A stretch of 47,539 nt of DNA. It comes from Verrucomicrobiota bacterium. Lineage in GTDB: Bacteria; Verrucomicrobiota; Verrucomicrobiia; Opitutales; Opitutaceae. A model generated the notes under the pieces. The model was not told the origin of the DNA. It searched no databases and worked only from the letters and a program-made list of their open reading frames with translations. The first letter of the stretch is position 1, and each line of letters opens with the position of its first letter. The stretch spans positions 1 to 47,539 of the forward strand of contig CANIWJ010000014.1 of the NCBI GenBank assembly GCA_947471035.1. The letters are read 5' to 3'. The translations under genes were made by a program, and so were the position numbers. Shown here piece by piece: positions 20,224 to 32,847 of this stretch.

Positions 20224-21783
20224 CTAGGCGGCCATGAAGCCGATGGGGGGGGTTAGGCCGGGCACGTAGAATTGATTGATACGTGGGAGGACGTCGGGGA
20301 GCTGGCTGGGGGTGATGCCGAACCAGAGGGCGAGCTCGGCGAAGTATTGGTCAACCGAGATGTCGGGGATGATGGCGCCGCGATTGGTGACGATGCGGTT
20401 GGCGTTAAGGGCCAGGTCGGGGTAGGAACCGTAAACTTTATTGCCCAGGACGGAGCCACCGAGGACGAACTGGTTGCCGCCCCAGGCGTGGTCGGAGCCG
20501 GCGCCGTTTGAAGTGAGGGTGCGGGCGAAGTCGGAGGCGGAGTAGAGCGTAACGGCGTTGGTCATTTGGATCTCGACGAGGGCCTGCCAGTAGGCGGCGA
20601 GGCAGCGGTTCACGACGTCGAGCTGGGTCTGCATGCTGTTGATGACTTCGTCGTGGTGATCCCAGCCGCCGTATTGGACGAAAAAAGTCTGGCGTCTGGT
20701 GCCGAGGGCGGTGCGGGCGTTGATGGTGCGGACAACGGCTTTGAGCTGCTGGCCGAGGGTGCGGGCGGGGTCGTTGGAGGAGGCGTAGGCGACGCCGGTG
20801 GCGGGGTTTTTGGGGTAGATGTAGTTGGCATCCCCAGGGAAAGGCGTGGTGACGACGCTGTCGGTGAAGGCGTCGCGGAAATAGACGCTGCCCTCGAGGG
20901 AGTCGTGGAAGTTGGCGGAGAAGGTGCGGTCGAAGAGGTTTTGGTGTTCTTGCTGCAGGAGGTTGTCGATGGCGGCGGTGCGGACGACGGAGCGGGTGGT
21001 GGTGCCGACGACGGGGGTGGCGAGAGGGCTGTTGTAGTCAGAAGGTAGGGTGCTGCCGCTGGTGCCGATGGAGTAGGGGACGATGGTCTGGCCGGATTGC
21101 CAGACGTTGTTTCCGCCGAGGGAAATATTCATGGAGACCTGGCGGCTGGAGTTGGCGGATTGGATGATGTCGGCGGCGCGGCCGCCCCAGCCGATGTTGC
21201 CGTTGCTCTCGATGGCGACGGAGGTGTGCCATTGCTGGACCTGGTCGGAGTGGGAATAGAGGCCGCGGGGGAGTTTGGCGGTGGAGGCGTTATAGGCGGT
21301 CTTGGTGGTGGGTTCGATGAGGGTGCCGACGTTGGCGACGAGGGCGGCTTTGCCGGCGGCGAAGAGAGAGGCGAGACCCAGGCGACTGGGGGAGGTGAGG
21401 CCCTGGCTGTCGGTGGGGTCGGCGAAGGCGGGATGGAGGGCGAGCAGGTAGGGGGCGTAGGCGGCGGGGGAGAGGTTGATGCCACCGGGGAGGGCAAGGC
21501 CGTCGGAGTTGGTGGCGAGGTCGTAGTTGCCGCCGCGGACGGTCTCGTAGGTGGTGCGGGGGGCACCGGCGGAGGGGGCGGGGAAGAGGACGTTGCAGGA
21601 GTCTATGCCGCCGGCGAAGAAGAGGCAGACGAGGGCGCGGTAGTCGTTGCCGGGGGGGAGGGACTGCGCCATGGCGGAGTTGGCCATGCGGAGGTTGAGC
21701 AAGGTGGAGAGCAGGCCGACGGAGCCGACGGCGGCGCAACTGGCTTGGCCGAGGAAGTCGCGGCGGGAAATGGTGCGTGGCAT
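20224..21783 (-). CDS. DUF1501-family Tat-exported protein
   Basis: 519 residues. The twin-arginine signal ISRRDFLGQASCAAVGSVG is clear. Family marks follow: LVCLFFAGGIDSCNVLFP, LHPAF, LPRGLYSHSDQVQQWHT, GWGGRAADI, FFVQYGGWDHHDEV, and FARTLTSNGAGSDHAWGGN with the D-H-G-G core. DUF1501 proteins resemble the sulfatase/alkaline-phosphatase superfamily and are usually paired with DUF1800, as here. The enzymatic activity is not established. The gap before it (21784-21845) contains a heptamer repeat. Confidence 0.9.
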   Translation of the reverse strand: MPRTISRRDFLGQASCAAVGSVGLLSTLLNLRMANSAMAQSLPPGNDYRALVCLFFAGGIDSCNVLFPAPSAGAPRTTYETVRGGNYDLATNSDGLALPGGINLSPAAYAPYLLALHPAFADPTDSQGLTSPSRLGLASLFAAGKAALVANVGTLIEPTTKTAYNASTAKLPRGLYSHSDQVQQWHTSVAIESNGNIGWGGRAADIIQSANSSRQVSMNISLGGNNVWQSGQTIVPYSIGTSGSTLPSDYNSPLATPVVGTTTRSVVRTAAIDNLLQQEHQNLFDRTFSANFHDSLEGSVYFRDAFTDSVVTTPFPGDANYIYPKNPATGVAYASSNDPARTLGQQLKAVVRTINARTALGTRRQTFFVQYGGWDHHDEVINSMQTQLDVVNRCLAAYWQALVEIQMTNAVTLYSASDFARTLTSNGAGSDHAWGGNQFVLGGSVLGNKVYGSYPDLALNANRIVTNRGAIIPDISVDQYFAELALWFGITPSQLPDVLPRINQFYVPGLTPPIGFMAA

Positions 21784-21794
21784 GGCGGGGGGAA

Positions 21795-21829
21795 GATGAC
21801 GAATAACGAATGTCTAATGACGAATGACG
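21795..21829. repeat. Short tandem heptamer (AATGACN)
   Basis: Five 7-base units: GATGACG, AATAACG, AATGTCT, AATGACG, AATGACG. They lie in the 62 bases between the DUF1800 stop and the DUF1501 start. The same unit recurs at 43935-44011. Confidence 0.8.
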
Positions 21830-21845
21830 GAGATGGCGTGAGGGT

Positions 21846-24635
21846 TTACCGAAGGACGGCGGACTCGGTGGAGATGGCGGCGAGGTGTGCGGCGACGCGG
21901 AAGCGGAGGCGGGCGCGGTTATCGGATTGGAGCGTAGTGAGCACGGGGTTGGTGACGGCGTTGGGATCTTCGAGGCGGCTGACGGCGCGGGTGATGGCGC
22001 GGAAGGTGGCGGCGCTCATGCGGCCGGCGCAGAGGCGGCGGTCGAGCTCGGCGACGAGGGCTTCGGGGGTGGTCTTGGCGAGGGCAATCCAGGGGGTCTC
22101 GTCAATGCGGGTGTTCCAGGTGGGCTGGGTGGGGACAGCGGCGGTGGTGAGGCTGGTGCTGGAGTTGAGTTGGGTGAGGCCAGCGGGGGTGGTGCCGGTG
22201 CCGCTGGTGCTGCCTACGTTCGTGACGGTGAGGGCGGAGCTGTAGCGGTCGGGGCTGGTGATGGCGGTGGCGGAGTTGACGATCTGCATCTCGGGGGCGA
22301 CGAGACCGGCCTCGGATAGGGGCCCGAGGGGGCGGAACTGAGGGGAGTAGAAGTTGAAAACGCTGGGGGCGCTGAGGGGGCGTTGAAGGAACTCGCCGTC
22401 AATGCCGCCAAAGCCCCGGTAGCGGCCACCGGAGGAGACGGGGTCTTCGGGGGCGGCGGAGAAGGCGCGGGCGAAGGCGACGAAGCGGGTGTAGGGTTCG
22501 CGGACGAGGCCGTGTTCAGGGACGAGAGTGCGGTCGTAGAGGCGGGCCTCGTCGTGGGTGAGGATTTTTTTGATGACAGGTCCGAGCTGTCCGCGCGTGC
22601 CGCCGGGGGTGGGGTGGGTGGAGTTTTCGAAAACATCGACGACGTCGCGCACGTAGCCGGGAGTGGGGTTGGAGGTCACGAGGCGCTGGATGAGTTGGCG
22701 GCAGATGAAGGGGCCGATGTTGGGGTGGGCGGCCAGCCAATCGAGGGTGGCGGTGAGGTCGGCGTTGCCAGCGGTCTGGCTGGTGGTGGTGGTGCCGGTG
22801 CGGGCGGGTAGCGTGAGGGTCGCGTGGCCGGGAAGGGTGAGTGTCTTGGCCGCGATGTCGTGCTCGCCGTCATAAAAGCGCATGGGGCGGAAATACACGC
22901 TGCGGCTATCGTAGAACGTGGTGGTCGGAATGATGTTGGCGTCGGTCGGTTCGATGTCGGGGTCGGCGAAGCGGGAGCCGATGCTGAGGCCGGTGAAGAC
23001 ACGGGCGAGAGTCTCGATCTGGGACTGGCCGTAGGTGGGGATGGGCTGGCCGGCGGGGATGAGTTCACCGTCGGGGCCGAGGGTGGTGCCGTTGGAGAGG
23101 ATCTGGGTGCCGTCACGATCGAGGAGCCAGAGGCCGATGGAGAAAAGTTGAAGGACCTCGCGGGCGTAGTTCTCGTCGGGGAAGCGGCCGATGGCGGGGT
23201 TGGCTTTGCGGTTGCGAAGAGAGCTGAGGAACTGGCCCATGTTGGGGTGGCGGGTGACGTCCTCGAGGAGGGTGCGGTAGCTGCCAAAGGCGTTGCGCAG
23301 CATGACGTCGTAGTAGTCGGCAGGGCCGCGTTGGTCGTCGGCGACGGAGCTGTTGCGGTCGGAGACGACGAATATCTGGGTGAGGGCGAAGGCAACGCGT
23401 TGACGGAGCGGATCGGAGTCGGGGTCGGTGCGCATGGTCTGGCGCCAGAAGGCCTCGATGCGGTGTTCGGATCCTACGCGGGAATCAACGGCGCGGTCGC
23501 CGATGGCGATGGGCAGCTCTGCCTGCCATTGGCGTACGAGGGGAAGGTGGAGGTTTACGGGGCGGGCGAGCTGTGCGTCGATCCAAGCGGCGAAGCCGAG
23601 GGTGCGAACGCGGGCGAGCTCGTCGGGGGCGGGGCCGAAGGTGGCTTGTTGGAGGAAGCGGGTAGCGGCGTCGGTGGAGGGGAGCTGGTCGTTCGAGTCG
23701 AGAAGGGTGAGGGTGGCGGAGGTTTGGGTGCCGAGGGTGTAGCCGGAGCCGGAGGTGAGGGTGACGGTGATGGTTTCGGAGGGTTCTGCGAGGGCGTCGG
23801 CGAGAGGGATGAGAGACAGGTAGGCTTCGTCCTGGCCGAGGGCGAATTGCACCCTCAGTAGGGCGGGTTCGGCGTAGTCGAGACCGGGGGTGGCGGTGCC
23901 TCCGAGGGTGAAGTAAACGGTGAGCGGATCGAGCCGGCTGAGGATGGTGGTGCTTTGCCAGCCGGGGCGACGAAAGACGACGAGGCCGGGGTCGGGCCAG
24001 TTTTCCGCGAGTTCGGAATCGAGGGCGGCGACGGTGATGACGTTGCTGGTGGAAGCGAGAACGGCAGTGAGACGTTCGTAATCGGTGATGCGGGGGTTGT
24101 TGACGGTGGGGGTACCGGGGTTGCTGCCGAGTCCCTCGCTGAAGGTTCGCGCCGGGTCGAAGCCCATGGCACGTTCTTCCCAGTCGGTGAGGCCGTCTCC
24201 GTCGGAGTCGAGTTCATCAACGACTACGCGGGCGAAGACACGGGGGCCGGTCGTATTGACTTCGGCGAGAGCGGGGGAGTCGGTGCCGTTGATGGTGGAT
24301 ACGGGCGTCCAAGTGACGAGGTCGGTGCTGGTTTGGACTATGTAGCGTTTGCCGATGGTGGAGGGGAAGGCGGCGCGGAGGCGGTCGGTGGCGGGGAAGC
24401 CGAGGTCGGGGGTAAAGCGGGACGCGGGGTCGAAGGGATCCGTGCCGAGGATGCTTTCTTGAAGGTTGGTGAAGCCGTCGAGATCGGTATCAGTGGCCTG
24501 GGCAAGACCGGCGGCGTTGTAGCGGAGCTGCCAGACGTCACTGAGCTGATTGTTGTCGCGGTCGATGAGTGCGTGCGCGGCGGGGACTAAGCATAGCAGG
24601 CAAACAACTACGGCATACCGAGGTAAGATGCGCAT
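21846..24635 (-). CDS. DUF1800-family secreted protein
   Basis: 929 residues from the ATG at 24633-24635, which begins the signal peptide MRILPRYAVVVCLLCLVPAAHA; earlier in-frame starts add 18 unlikely residues. The N-terminal third has Asp-rich, thrombospondin-type-3-like calcium repeats (DTDLDGFTNLQESILGTDPF, DSDGDGLTDWEERAMGFDP). A Calx-beta-like module follows (LDYAEPALLRVQFALGQDEAYLSL, PSETITVTLT). The DUF1800 core begins at AATRFLQQATFGPAPDELAR, with RVAFALTQIFVVSD, NMGQFLS, FPDENYAREVLQLFSIGL and PFICRQLIQRLVTSNPTPGYV. It is normally partnered with DUF1501, the next gene. The activity is unknown; it is likely envelope-associated. Confidence 0.88.
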   Translation of the reverse strand: MRILPRYAVVVCLLCLVPAAHALIDRDNNQLSDVWQLRYNAAGLAQATDTDLDGFTNLQESILGTDPFDPASRFTPDLGFPATDRLRAAFPSTIGKRYIVQTSTDLVTWTPVSTINGTDSPALAEVNTTGPRVFARVVVDELDSDGDGLTDWEERAMGFDPARTFSEGLGSNPGTPTVNNPRITDYERLTAVLASTSNVITVAALDSELAENWPDPGLVVFRRPGWQSTTILSRLDPLTVYFTLGGTATPGLDYAEPALLRVQFALGQDEAYLSLIPLADALAEPSETITVTLTSGSGYTLGTQTSATLTLLDSNDQLPSTDAATRFLQQATFGPAPDELARVRTLGFAAWIDAQLARPVNLHLPLVRQWQAELPIAIGDRAVDSRVGSEHRIEAFWRQTMRTDPDSDPLRQRVAFALTQIFVVSDRNSSVADDQRGPADYYDVMLRNAFGSYRTLLEDVTRHPNMGQFLSSLRNRKANPAIGRFPDENYAREVLQLFSIGLWLLDRDGTQILSNGTTLGPDGELIPAGQPIPTYGQSQIETLARVFTGLSIGSRFADPDIEPTDANIIPTTTFYDSRSVYFRPMRFYDGEHDIAAKTLTLPGHATLTLPARTGTTTTSQTAGNADLTATLDWLAAHPNIGPFICRQLIQRLVTSNPTPGYVRDVVDVFENSTHPTPGGTRGQLGPVIKKILTHDEARLYDRTLVPEHGLVREPYTRFVAFARAFSAAPEDPVSSGGRYRGFGGIDGEFLQRPLSAPSVFNFYSPQFRPLGPLSEAGLVAPEMQIVNSATAITSPDRYSSALTVTNVGSTSGTGTTPAGLTQLNSSTSLTTAAVPTQPTWNTRIDETPWIALAKTTPEALVAELDRRLCAGRMSAATFRAITRAVSRLEDPNAVTNPVLTTLQSDNRARLRFRVAAHLAAISTESAVLR

Positions 24636-24770
24636 AGCGAACACAGGGTTGGTGTGCATTAGAGATGCCCTGTAAGCGCAATTAAGCAAACTACTGAGTT
24701 CTATAAAATCGTAAACTTTTCCGCTCTTGCACGCGGGACAGGTCGAAGCTGATTAAACAGTGTTTCGCTT

Positions 24771-28671
<3,901 letters not shown>

Positions 28672-28719
28672 AACGCGCCGCTCCGCCACGGCTGGATTTT
28701 CGCCACGCGCACGGGCGGG

Positions 28720-29313
28720 TTAAAAGCCTTTTTGGCGCAGCGCCGCGTCCAGCTGCTGCATGAAGGCCTGACCGTCCTCCGGCGAGGGGCGATAGCCGGG
28801 TTGGCTGACCTCGGTGAATCCCGGGCGCCCGTATTGATCGACGATCCATTTGCCGGTAACGCCGTCGCTAAACGTGACACTGCCGCTGGCGATCGCTCCA
28901 GGGATGAGCGTGACGCCGTCCAGCTCGATGGTGACGTTGCCCGGAACCGGGGGGAGTGCGTCCTCTTCCAGTGCATCCGCAGCGGGCAAGTCGTCTGTTT
29001 CCGACGCCGGAGAGGAATTTTTACCCAAACCGAGCTTTTCTTTGGCCTTGTCGAGCAGACCTTTTTTTTCCGGTGCTGAAGAGGTGGCGGGCTTGCTGGC
29101 GGCGGGGGCTTTTGCCTTGGTTACATCGGAGGTATCAGCCTTTGGGGCGGGGTCCTTAAGGGTGAGGTTTAAATCGTCTACCAGGAAGCGGACATCCATG
29201 TATGTCATGGAGATCTGAAATTGATCACGAAGCTTCTTTTGCACGGCGGAGAGATTGTCGCCGGCGCTGATCCAAGACGTGACGGTGGCTTTTTGATCGG
29301 GGGATAAATTCAT
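28720..29313 (-). CDS. Conserved hypothetical protein with helical N-terminus and beta C-terminus
   Basis: 197 residues from the ATG at 29311-29313; a start 22 codons upstream adds a sequence that looks non-coding. Residues 1-55 are helical (SPDQKATVTSWISAGDNLSA, QFQISMTYMDVRFLVDDL), reminiscent of a small helix-turn-helix. A Lys/Ala/Pro linker follows (about 55-115), then a beta-rich end (NVTIELDGVTLIPGAIASGS, GKWIVDQYGRPGFTEV). There is no signal peptide. It is divergent from rpsT. I do not recognise a named family and assign no function. Confidence 0.65.
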   Translation of the reverse strand: MNLSPDQKATVTSWISAGDNLSAVQKKLRDQFQISMTYMDVRFLVDDLNLTLKDPAPKADTSDVTKAKAPAASKPATSSAPEKKGLLDKAKEKLGLGKNSSPASETDDLPAADALEEDALPPVPGNVTIELDGVTLIPGAIASGSVTFSDGVTGKWIVDQYGRPGFTEVSQPGYRPSPEDGQAFMQQLDAALRQKGF

Positions 29314-29459
29314 GGAGACGCTCACTAGAACGGGGCGGGCAAGCTTGGCAAGGCACCGTGTAATTCGGAAAGTCGGCAAATGACCCTTGACTCCGCTATT
29401 CGGCTTTGAGTTTGTGATCGTTTTCTACAAGCAAACCAGCCGACTGAACCCACCTCACC

Positions 29460-29720
29460 ATGGCCAACACCAAATCCGCCATCAAGGCCGCCCGTAAGAC
29501 CACCCGCCTCACCGCGCGTAACAAGGCGACCAAGACCCGACTGAAGACCCTGCATAAGAAGCTCCTGGCCGCCACCGCCGGGGAAGACAAGGAAGCCGCC
29601 AAGGCTGCCGCCAATGCCTATACCTCCGCCATGGACAAGGCCACCAAGTCCGGCGTGGTGCACAAGAACGCCGCCTCCCGCGCCAAGTCCCACGTCGCCA
29701 AGGTCGTGTTTGCCAAGTAA
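29460..29720 (+). CDS. rpsT: 30S ribosomal protein S20
   Basis: 86 residues, Lys/Arg/Ala-rich, beginning MANTKSAIKAARKTTRLTAR, a close fit to the S20 N-terminus that binds 16S rRNA helices, and ending ASRAKSHVAKVVFAK. The start codon directly follows CTCACC without an obvious Shine-Dalgarno. It probably forms one transcript with the small gene 36 bases downstream and ends at the terminator at 29883-29918. Confidence 0.96.
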   Translation: MANTKSAIKAARKTTRLTARNKATKTRLKTLHKKLLAATAGEDKEAAKAAANAYTSAMDKATKSGVVHKNAASRAKSHVAKVVFAK

Positions 29721-29756
29721 ATCCTTACGTAACCCAACCCTCTAACCAATTTTACC

Positions 29757-29858
29757 ATGGGCAATCTCAAGAAAATGCGCCGACTTCAAATGAACAAGCA
29801 CAAGCGCAAAAAGCGCTTGAAGGCTAACCGTCATAAGAAGCGTACTTGGCAGAAGTAA
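29757..29858 (+). CDS. 33-residue AURKAIP1/COX24-like ribosomal-type protein
   Basis: The frame reads [20 protein letters not shown] followed by [13 protein letters not shown], then TAA. It is extremely basic, with the [17 protein letters not shown] core of bacterial AURKAIP1/COX24-domain proteins, related to the C-terminus of mitochondrial ribosomal protein mS38. It probably binds the small ribosomal subunit. It lies between rpsT and a strong terminator, and its location supports translation. It is easily missed by length cut-offs. Confidence 0.85.
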   Translation: MGNLKKMRRLQMNKHKRKKRLKANRHKKRTWQK

Positions 29859-29882
29859 ATTTTGACAAATTTATACCGTTTT

Positions 29883-29918
29883 AAAACCACCGAGAAGCTT
29901 GCTTCCGGTGGTTTTTTT
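29883..29918 (+). terminator. Terminator after rpsT and the COX24-like gene
   Basis: Ten pairs (29883-29892 with 29906-29915) extend inward with GAAGC/GCTTC (29894-29898 with 29901-29905) and one bulged A, followed by T residues. It separates the ribosomal genes from the pil cluster. Confidence 0.92.
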
Positions 29919-29954
29919 ACGCGTATTAGCAGTCGTCTGAAACTTAAATTACGC

Positions 29955-29983
29955 TTGTCACTGGAATAGCTAGTCAGAATTAT
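29955..29983 (+). promoter_or_regulatory. Possible sigma-70-type promoter of the pil cluster
   Basis: TTGTCA at 29955-29960 and AATTAT at 29978-29983 with a 17-base spacer, about 65 bases before the pilM-like start. Five and four of six consensus bases match. The surrounding DNA is AT-rich, so chance is a real alternative. Confidence 0.3.
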
Positions 29984-30049
29984 TTCTTTAAGTGTTAGTA
30001 GGCTTTACCCCTCCCATCCTCAGTCAGGCCCTACCCAATTTATCCCCGT

Positions 30050-31096
30050 ATGTTTCTAACTACCAAGACGAAGGGTTATGTTTATGAACAAGGGGAGCAA
30101 GTTACTGTTTTGGCGCGTGTGTCGTCGCAAAAAACACCCTTGGTAATTGAAGACATCCGCGAGTTCCCCACCGGGGACCAAGCTGCTCTCAGCCAAGCGA
30201 TCAGTGAAATTAGGCCTCCCAAAAGCTCTGGTTATCTTTTCGCAAAATGTGGGGTGAGTCCCGAGCAACGCTTTATCAGGCGCGCCGGATTGGATCCGAA
30301 ACGAATCAAAGAGGAAAAGTATTTGGCAGAAATCGCCAGTAGTCAGTTTCGAGTGGATTCCGACCAAAGTATCATTGCGGTGCTAAATGCCAGCGATGGC
30401 TTGGATTTTGATCCCGCAAAAGTGGCAACCAACAAAGAGGTGATTTTTTGTGGAATGCCTAATGCCGTGGCTGAAACGGTTCAGGCCGACTTACTAAAAG
30501 CCGAACTTTATCCAGAGTGTATCGAGTTGTCGTCGCTGTGCTCTATCGCTGCGTTGATCGATTATTTAAAATTTAATGGTTCAAGCAAACCTACTTTGGT
30601 TTTGGAACTGGGTGCCCAAAGCACTCAATCATACATTGTAAGTTCCAAGGGATTAGAGGCGACCCGGCCAATTGCAGTTGGTCTGGAAGCTATGGTGCCC
30701 ATAGTACAAAAGGAATTGGGTCTGAAAGATGAGGAATCAGCGCGTAAACTTTTCTTCTCCAATACTTTTGATTTTACTGGAATGGGAACCGCGCTTTGTA
30801 AACGTTTATTAAAGGAACTGCAATCGTCCATGGGATTTTATGAAGTCCAGACCGGTCAATCCATTGGTCAACTGGTGTGCACGGTATTACCCGAAAAATT
30901 GAATTGGTTGGAGGCTGTGATCGGAGCGCAATTGGGTGTCGCGGGGTTAAACCCGGACTTTAAACCTTGGCTAGATGCTCGACAAGTGACGATTTCCGGG
31001 GATGTGACTATGGCTAAATTTGATGCACGGAAATTTGCCTTAGTCGGTTTGCTTTTGGATTTTAACCCTAAACCTACCGATGCTAGCGCTGCTTAA
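30050..31096 (+). CDS. PilM-like (FtsA-fold) protein
   Basis: 348 residues. The actin-like/PilM character shows in the strand-turn pattern LVLELGAQSTQSYIVSSKGL (phosphate-loop-like), RPIAVGLEAMVPIVQKELGL, and the later FEVQTGQSIG-type segment (SSMGFYEVQTGQSIGQLVCT). PilM forms cytoplasmic rings that bind PilN at the inner membrane in type IV pili. Position one in a PilM-N-O-x-secretin order supports this. It resembles in context Amuc_1101 of Akkermansia. The final 17 bases overlap the next gene. The protein is divergent, and ATP-site completeness cannot be judged by eye. Confidence 0.75.
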   Translation: MFLTTKTKGYVYEQGEQVTVLARVSSQKTPLVIEDIREFPTGDQAALSQAISEIRPPKSSGYLFAKCGVSPEQRFIRRAGLDPKRIKEEKYLAEIASSQFRVDSDQSIIAVLNASDGLDFDPAKVATNKEVIFCGMPNAVAETVQADLLKAELYPECIELSSLCSIAALIDYLKFNGSSKPTLVLELGAQSTQSYIVSSKGLEATRPIAVGLEAMVPIVQKELGLKDEESARKLFFSNTFDFTGMGTALCKRLLKELQSSMGFYEVQTGQSIGQLVCTVLPEKLNWLEAVIGAQLGVAGLNPDFKPWLDARQVTISGDVTMAKFDARKFALVGLLLDFNPKPTDASAA

Positions 31097-31694
31097 AAAA
31101 CCCAAGTCGGGATCCGAAAAAACCAGCGTAAAAGCCTGGCGCGTTGATTTTCGCAATCAGGCCAATCTGCCTGATGTTAAAACCGTGCGCACGGGATTCG
31201 CGGTTAATACGGCGATATTAGCAGTGATTGGCGGCATTCTAATGTTTGGCGTTCACCGTGAGATTACGGTAGCAAATCTTAAGACGGAAATTTCCGAGAT
31301 AGAAGCCCGGATTAAGACGGAAAAAAGAGAAAACGACAAAGCTGTGGTGCTTTATAGAGAGTATCAAAAAGAAGAAAAAATAATCAAGGAAGTGCAGGCG
31401 TTTAAGGCTAACTCATTTGATTTCATTAACTTTATATCCGCTTTTTCACGGCAACTGCCCCCAGGGGTGAAAGTTAAGAAAGTAGATTTTCGGGCGAGCG
31501 ATCAGCCGATCACCATTGCGGGCGAGATTTCTGGAAGCGATGCAAGTGCAACCGCTAAAGCGGACCAGTTTATAACGGCGCTTAAAAACGACGAACAAAT
31601 TAGAACAATCGTTGCAAACATCACGATGCCTAAATTGGTGCGGGATACTGTTGCGGATTCATTGGATTATGAACTGGTGTTAAAATTAAAATAA
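31080..31694 (+). CDS. PilN-like bitopic membrane protein
   Basis: 204 residues. A cytoplasmic head of about 35 residues (VDFRNQANLPD, a plausible PilM-binding stretch) precedes one membrane helix (about 40-58, FAVNTAILAVIGGILMFGV). Next are a coiled coil (about 65-105, LKTEISEIEARIKTEKREND) and a ferredoxin-like periplasmic domain (PPGVKVKKVDFRASDQPITIAGEI). This is PilN/GspL-C architecture. It overlaps pilM by 17 bases and precedes the PilO-like gene by 19. Identification rests on topology and order rather than strong motifs. Confidence 0.7.
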   Translation: MLALLKKPKSGSEKTSVKAWRVDFRNQANLPDVKTVRTGFAVNTAILAVIGGILMFGVHREITVANLKTEISEIEARIKTEKRENDKAVVLYREYQKEEKIIKEVQAFKANSFDFINFISAFSRQLPPGVKVKKVDFRASDQPITIAGEISGSDASATAKADQFITALKNDEQIRTIVANITMPKLVRDTVADSLDYELVLKLK

Positions 31695-31713
31695 AAGTGT
31701 CCTTACAGATAAT

Positions 31714-32304
31714 ATGAGCATTGAAACTCAGGATATTTTAGAGGCTATCCGTAAGCGACCGACCGTTTTTGCCTTGGGCGCATGCGTCTTGATTTTGCTA
31801 ATCACCATTTACTTAAGGTTTGGATTGCTGGACGAACTTCAGGCCGGACTTCAGGAGCGGCAAGAGGAACTTTCTAAATATGAGCAAAATATAAAGAACG
31901 CCGCACAGCTTCAGAAGCATGTTGAAGACGCAAAAGCTCTAAATAATGCGATCAAAAAACAATCCATAAATCCTTCTGATACGGCATTAAATCAAAGAAT
32001 ATTTTATCAGATAGAATCGGAGCTTGGGATTAAAATCATAGACCTCCAACCATTGCCCGTAGTCAGCGGCACCAAGACGGGTAACAAGACTTATTACATC
32101 CCCGTCGGATTCAAGATTAGTTTTTCCGGTGACTACATTAAAGTAATGAGTTTCATACGGCGCTTGGAGGAACGTTTCACGGTCGGACGCATATCATCAA
32201 TCACGATGTCCCGCGCCCTGGACTCAACGAGTGGAGGATCCGTGCAAAGGTTAGTCTCTTTAAACTTACAGGTTTTGGCGTTAAACCCTGACTATAGCCC
32301 ATGA
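31714..32304 (+). CDS. PilO-like bitopic membrane protein
   Basis: 196 residues. There is a short cytoplasmic start, a membrane helix (about 17-35, TVFALGACVLILLITIYL), a coiled coil (about 40-80), and a periplasmic ferredoxin-like domain: RIFYQIESELGIKIIDLQPL, YYIPVGFKISFSGDYIKVMSFIRRLEERFTVGRISSITM. The FSGDYxxxxxFIxxLE pattern is typical of PilO/GspM. PilN and PilO pair in the inner-membrane alignment complex. Amuc_1100 of Akkermansia has a comparable fold and locus. It overlaps the next gene by 4 bases. Confidence 0.75.
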   Translation: MSIETQDILEAIRKRPTVFALGACVLILLITIYLRFGLLDELQAGLQERQEELSKYEQNIKNAAQLQKHVEDAKALNNAIKKQSINPSDTALNQRIFYQIESELGIKIIDLQPLPVVSGTKTGNKTYYIPVGFKISFSGDYIKVMSFIRRLEERFTVGRISSITMSRALDSTSGGSVQRLVSLNLQVLALNPDYSP

Positions 32305-32789
32305 GCACAATTTTCAAAAAACAAATATACGCCGCTTTGACAGGTGCGATAGTGGTCAATGTTGGTCTGGCGGAAGCAATTAAACTAAACACGCCAAAAC
32401 TTAGGGAGGATTTATTAAGTTTAGGAAATCGTCTCATTGAACAACCGAAACCTGTCGTATTTGGAGGGCCTAATTTCGTCGATCCGTATAGTGGAGTAGC
32501 CGTATTACCAGCGGACGAAAATGACTCAGCTCCGAACCCAGTTGCAGTGGAAGGTCAGGAAAGTGAGTCAGAAATTATCGTCAAACTTGCCGGTGAGATA
32601 CCGGCGACGGGAACCATTTTATTCGGCGACAAGAGAATCTTACTAGCGGGGAAAAAAAAGTATAAAACAGGCGACGTGATAATGGTTAAATATAAAGAAT
32701 CGGATTATGATCTGACGATTACCGATATTACGGCCACTACCTTTACGGTTAAGCACAATCATATAACTCACAGCAGAGCGGTAAAATAA
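32301..32789 (+). CDS. Small exported protein in the PilP position
   Basis: 162 residues. A hydrophobic N-terminus (YAALTGAIVVNVGLAEA) suggests export or one anchor. The C-terminal half is a beta-barrel-like domain (VKLAGEIPATGTILFGDKRILLAGKKKYKTGDVIMVKYKESDYDLTITDITATTFTVK, quoted piecewise: GTILFGDKRILL and GDVIMVKYKESDYDLTITDI). PilP, which links PilNO to the secretin, also ends in a small beta domain and occupies this gene position. There is no lipobox Cys, so it is not a PilP orthologue by motif. Positionally it matches Amuc_1099. The role as a secretin adapter is inference. Confidence 0.6.
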   Translation: MSTIFKKQIYAALTGAIVVNVGLAEAIKLNTPKLREDLLSLGNRLIEQPKPVVFGGPNFVDPYSGVAVLPADENDSAPNPVAVEGQESESEIIVKLAGEIPATGTILFGDKRILLAGKKKYKTGDVIMVKYKESDYDLTITDITATTFTVKHNHITHSRAVK

Positions 32790-32847
32790 GGGCGGCCTCC
32801 GCTCCTTAAAATTTCAAATTAAATATATAAGTTAGTTTTTTAGAAAA

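Noticed and set aside
20566-24590. Several long Gly/Val/Glu-rich plus-strand frames opposite DUF1501 and DUF1800
   Set aside because: Complement of high-GC codon usage in real genes.
29387-29416. TTGACT with a possible -10 before rpsT
   Set aside because: The matching -10 (TTTGTG) is too weak to assert.
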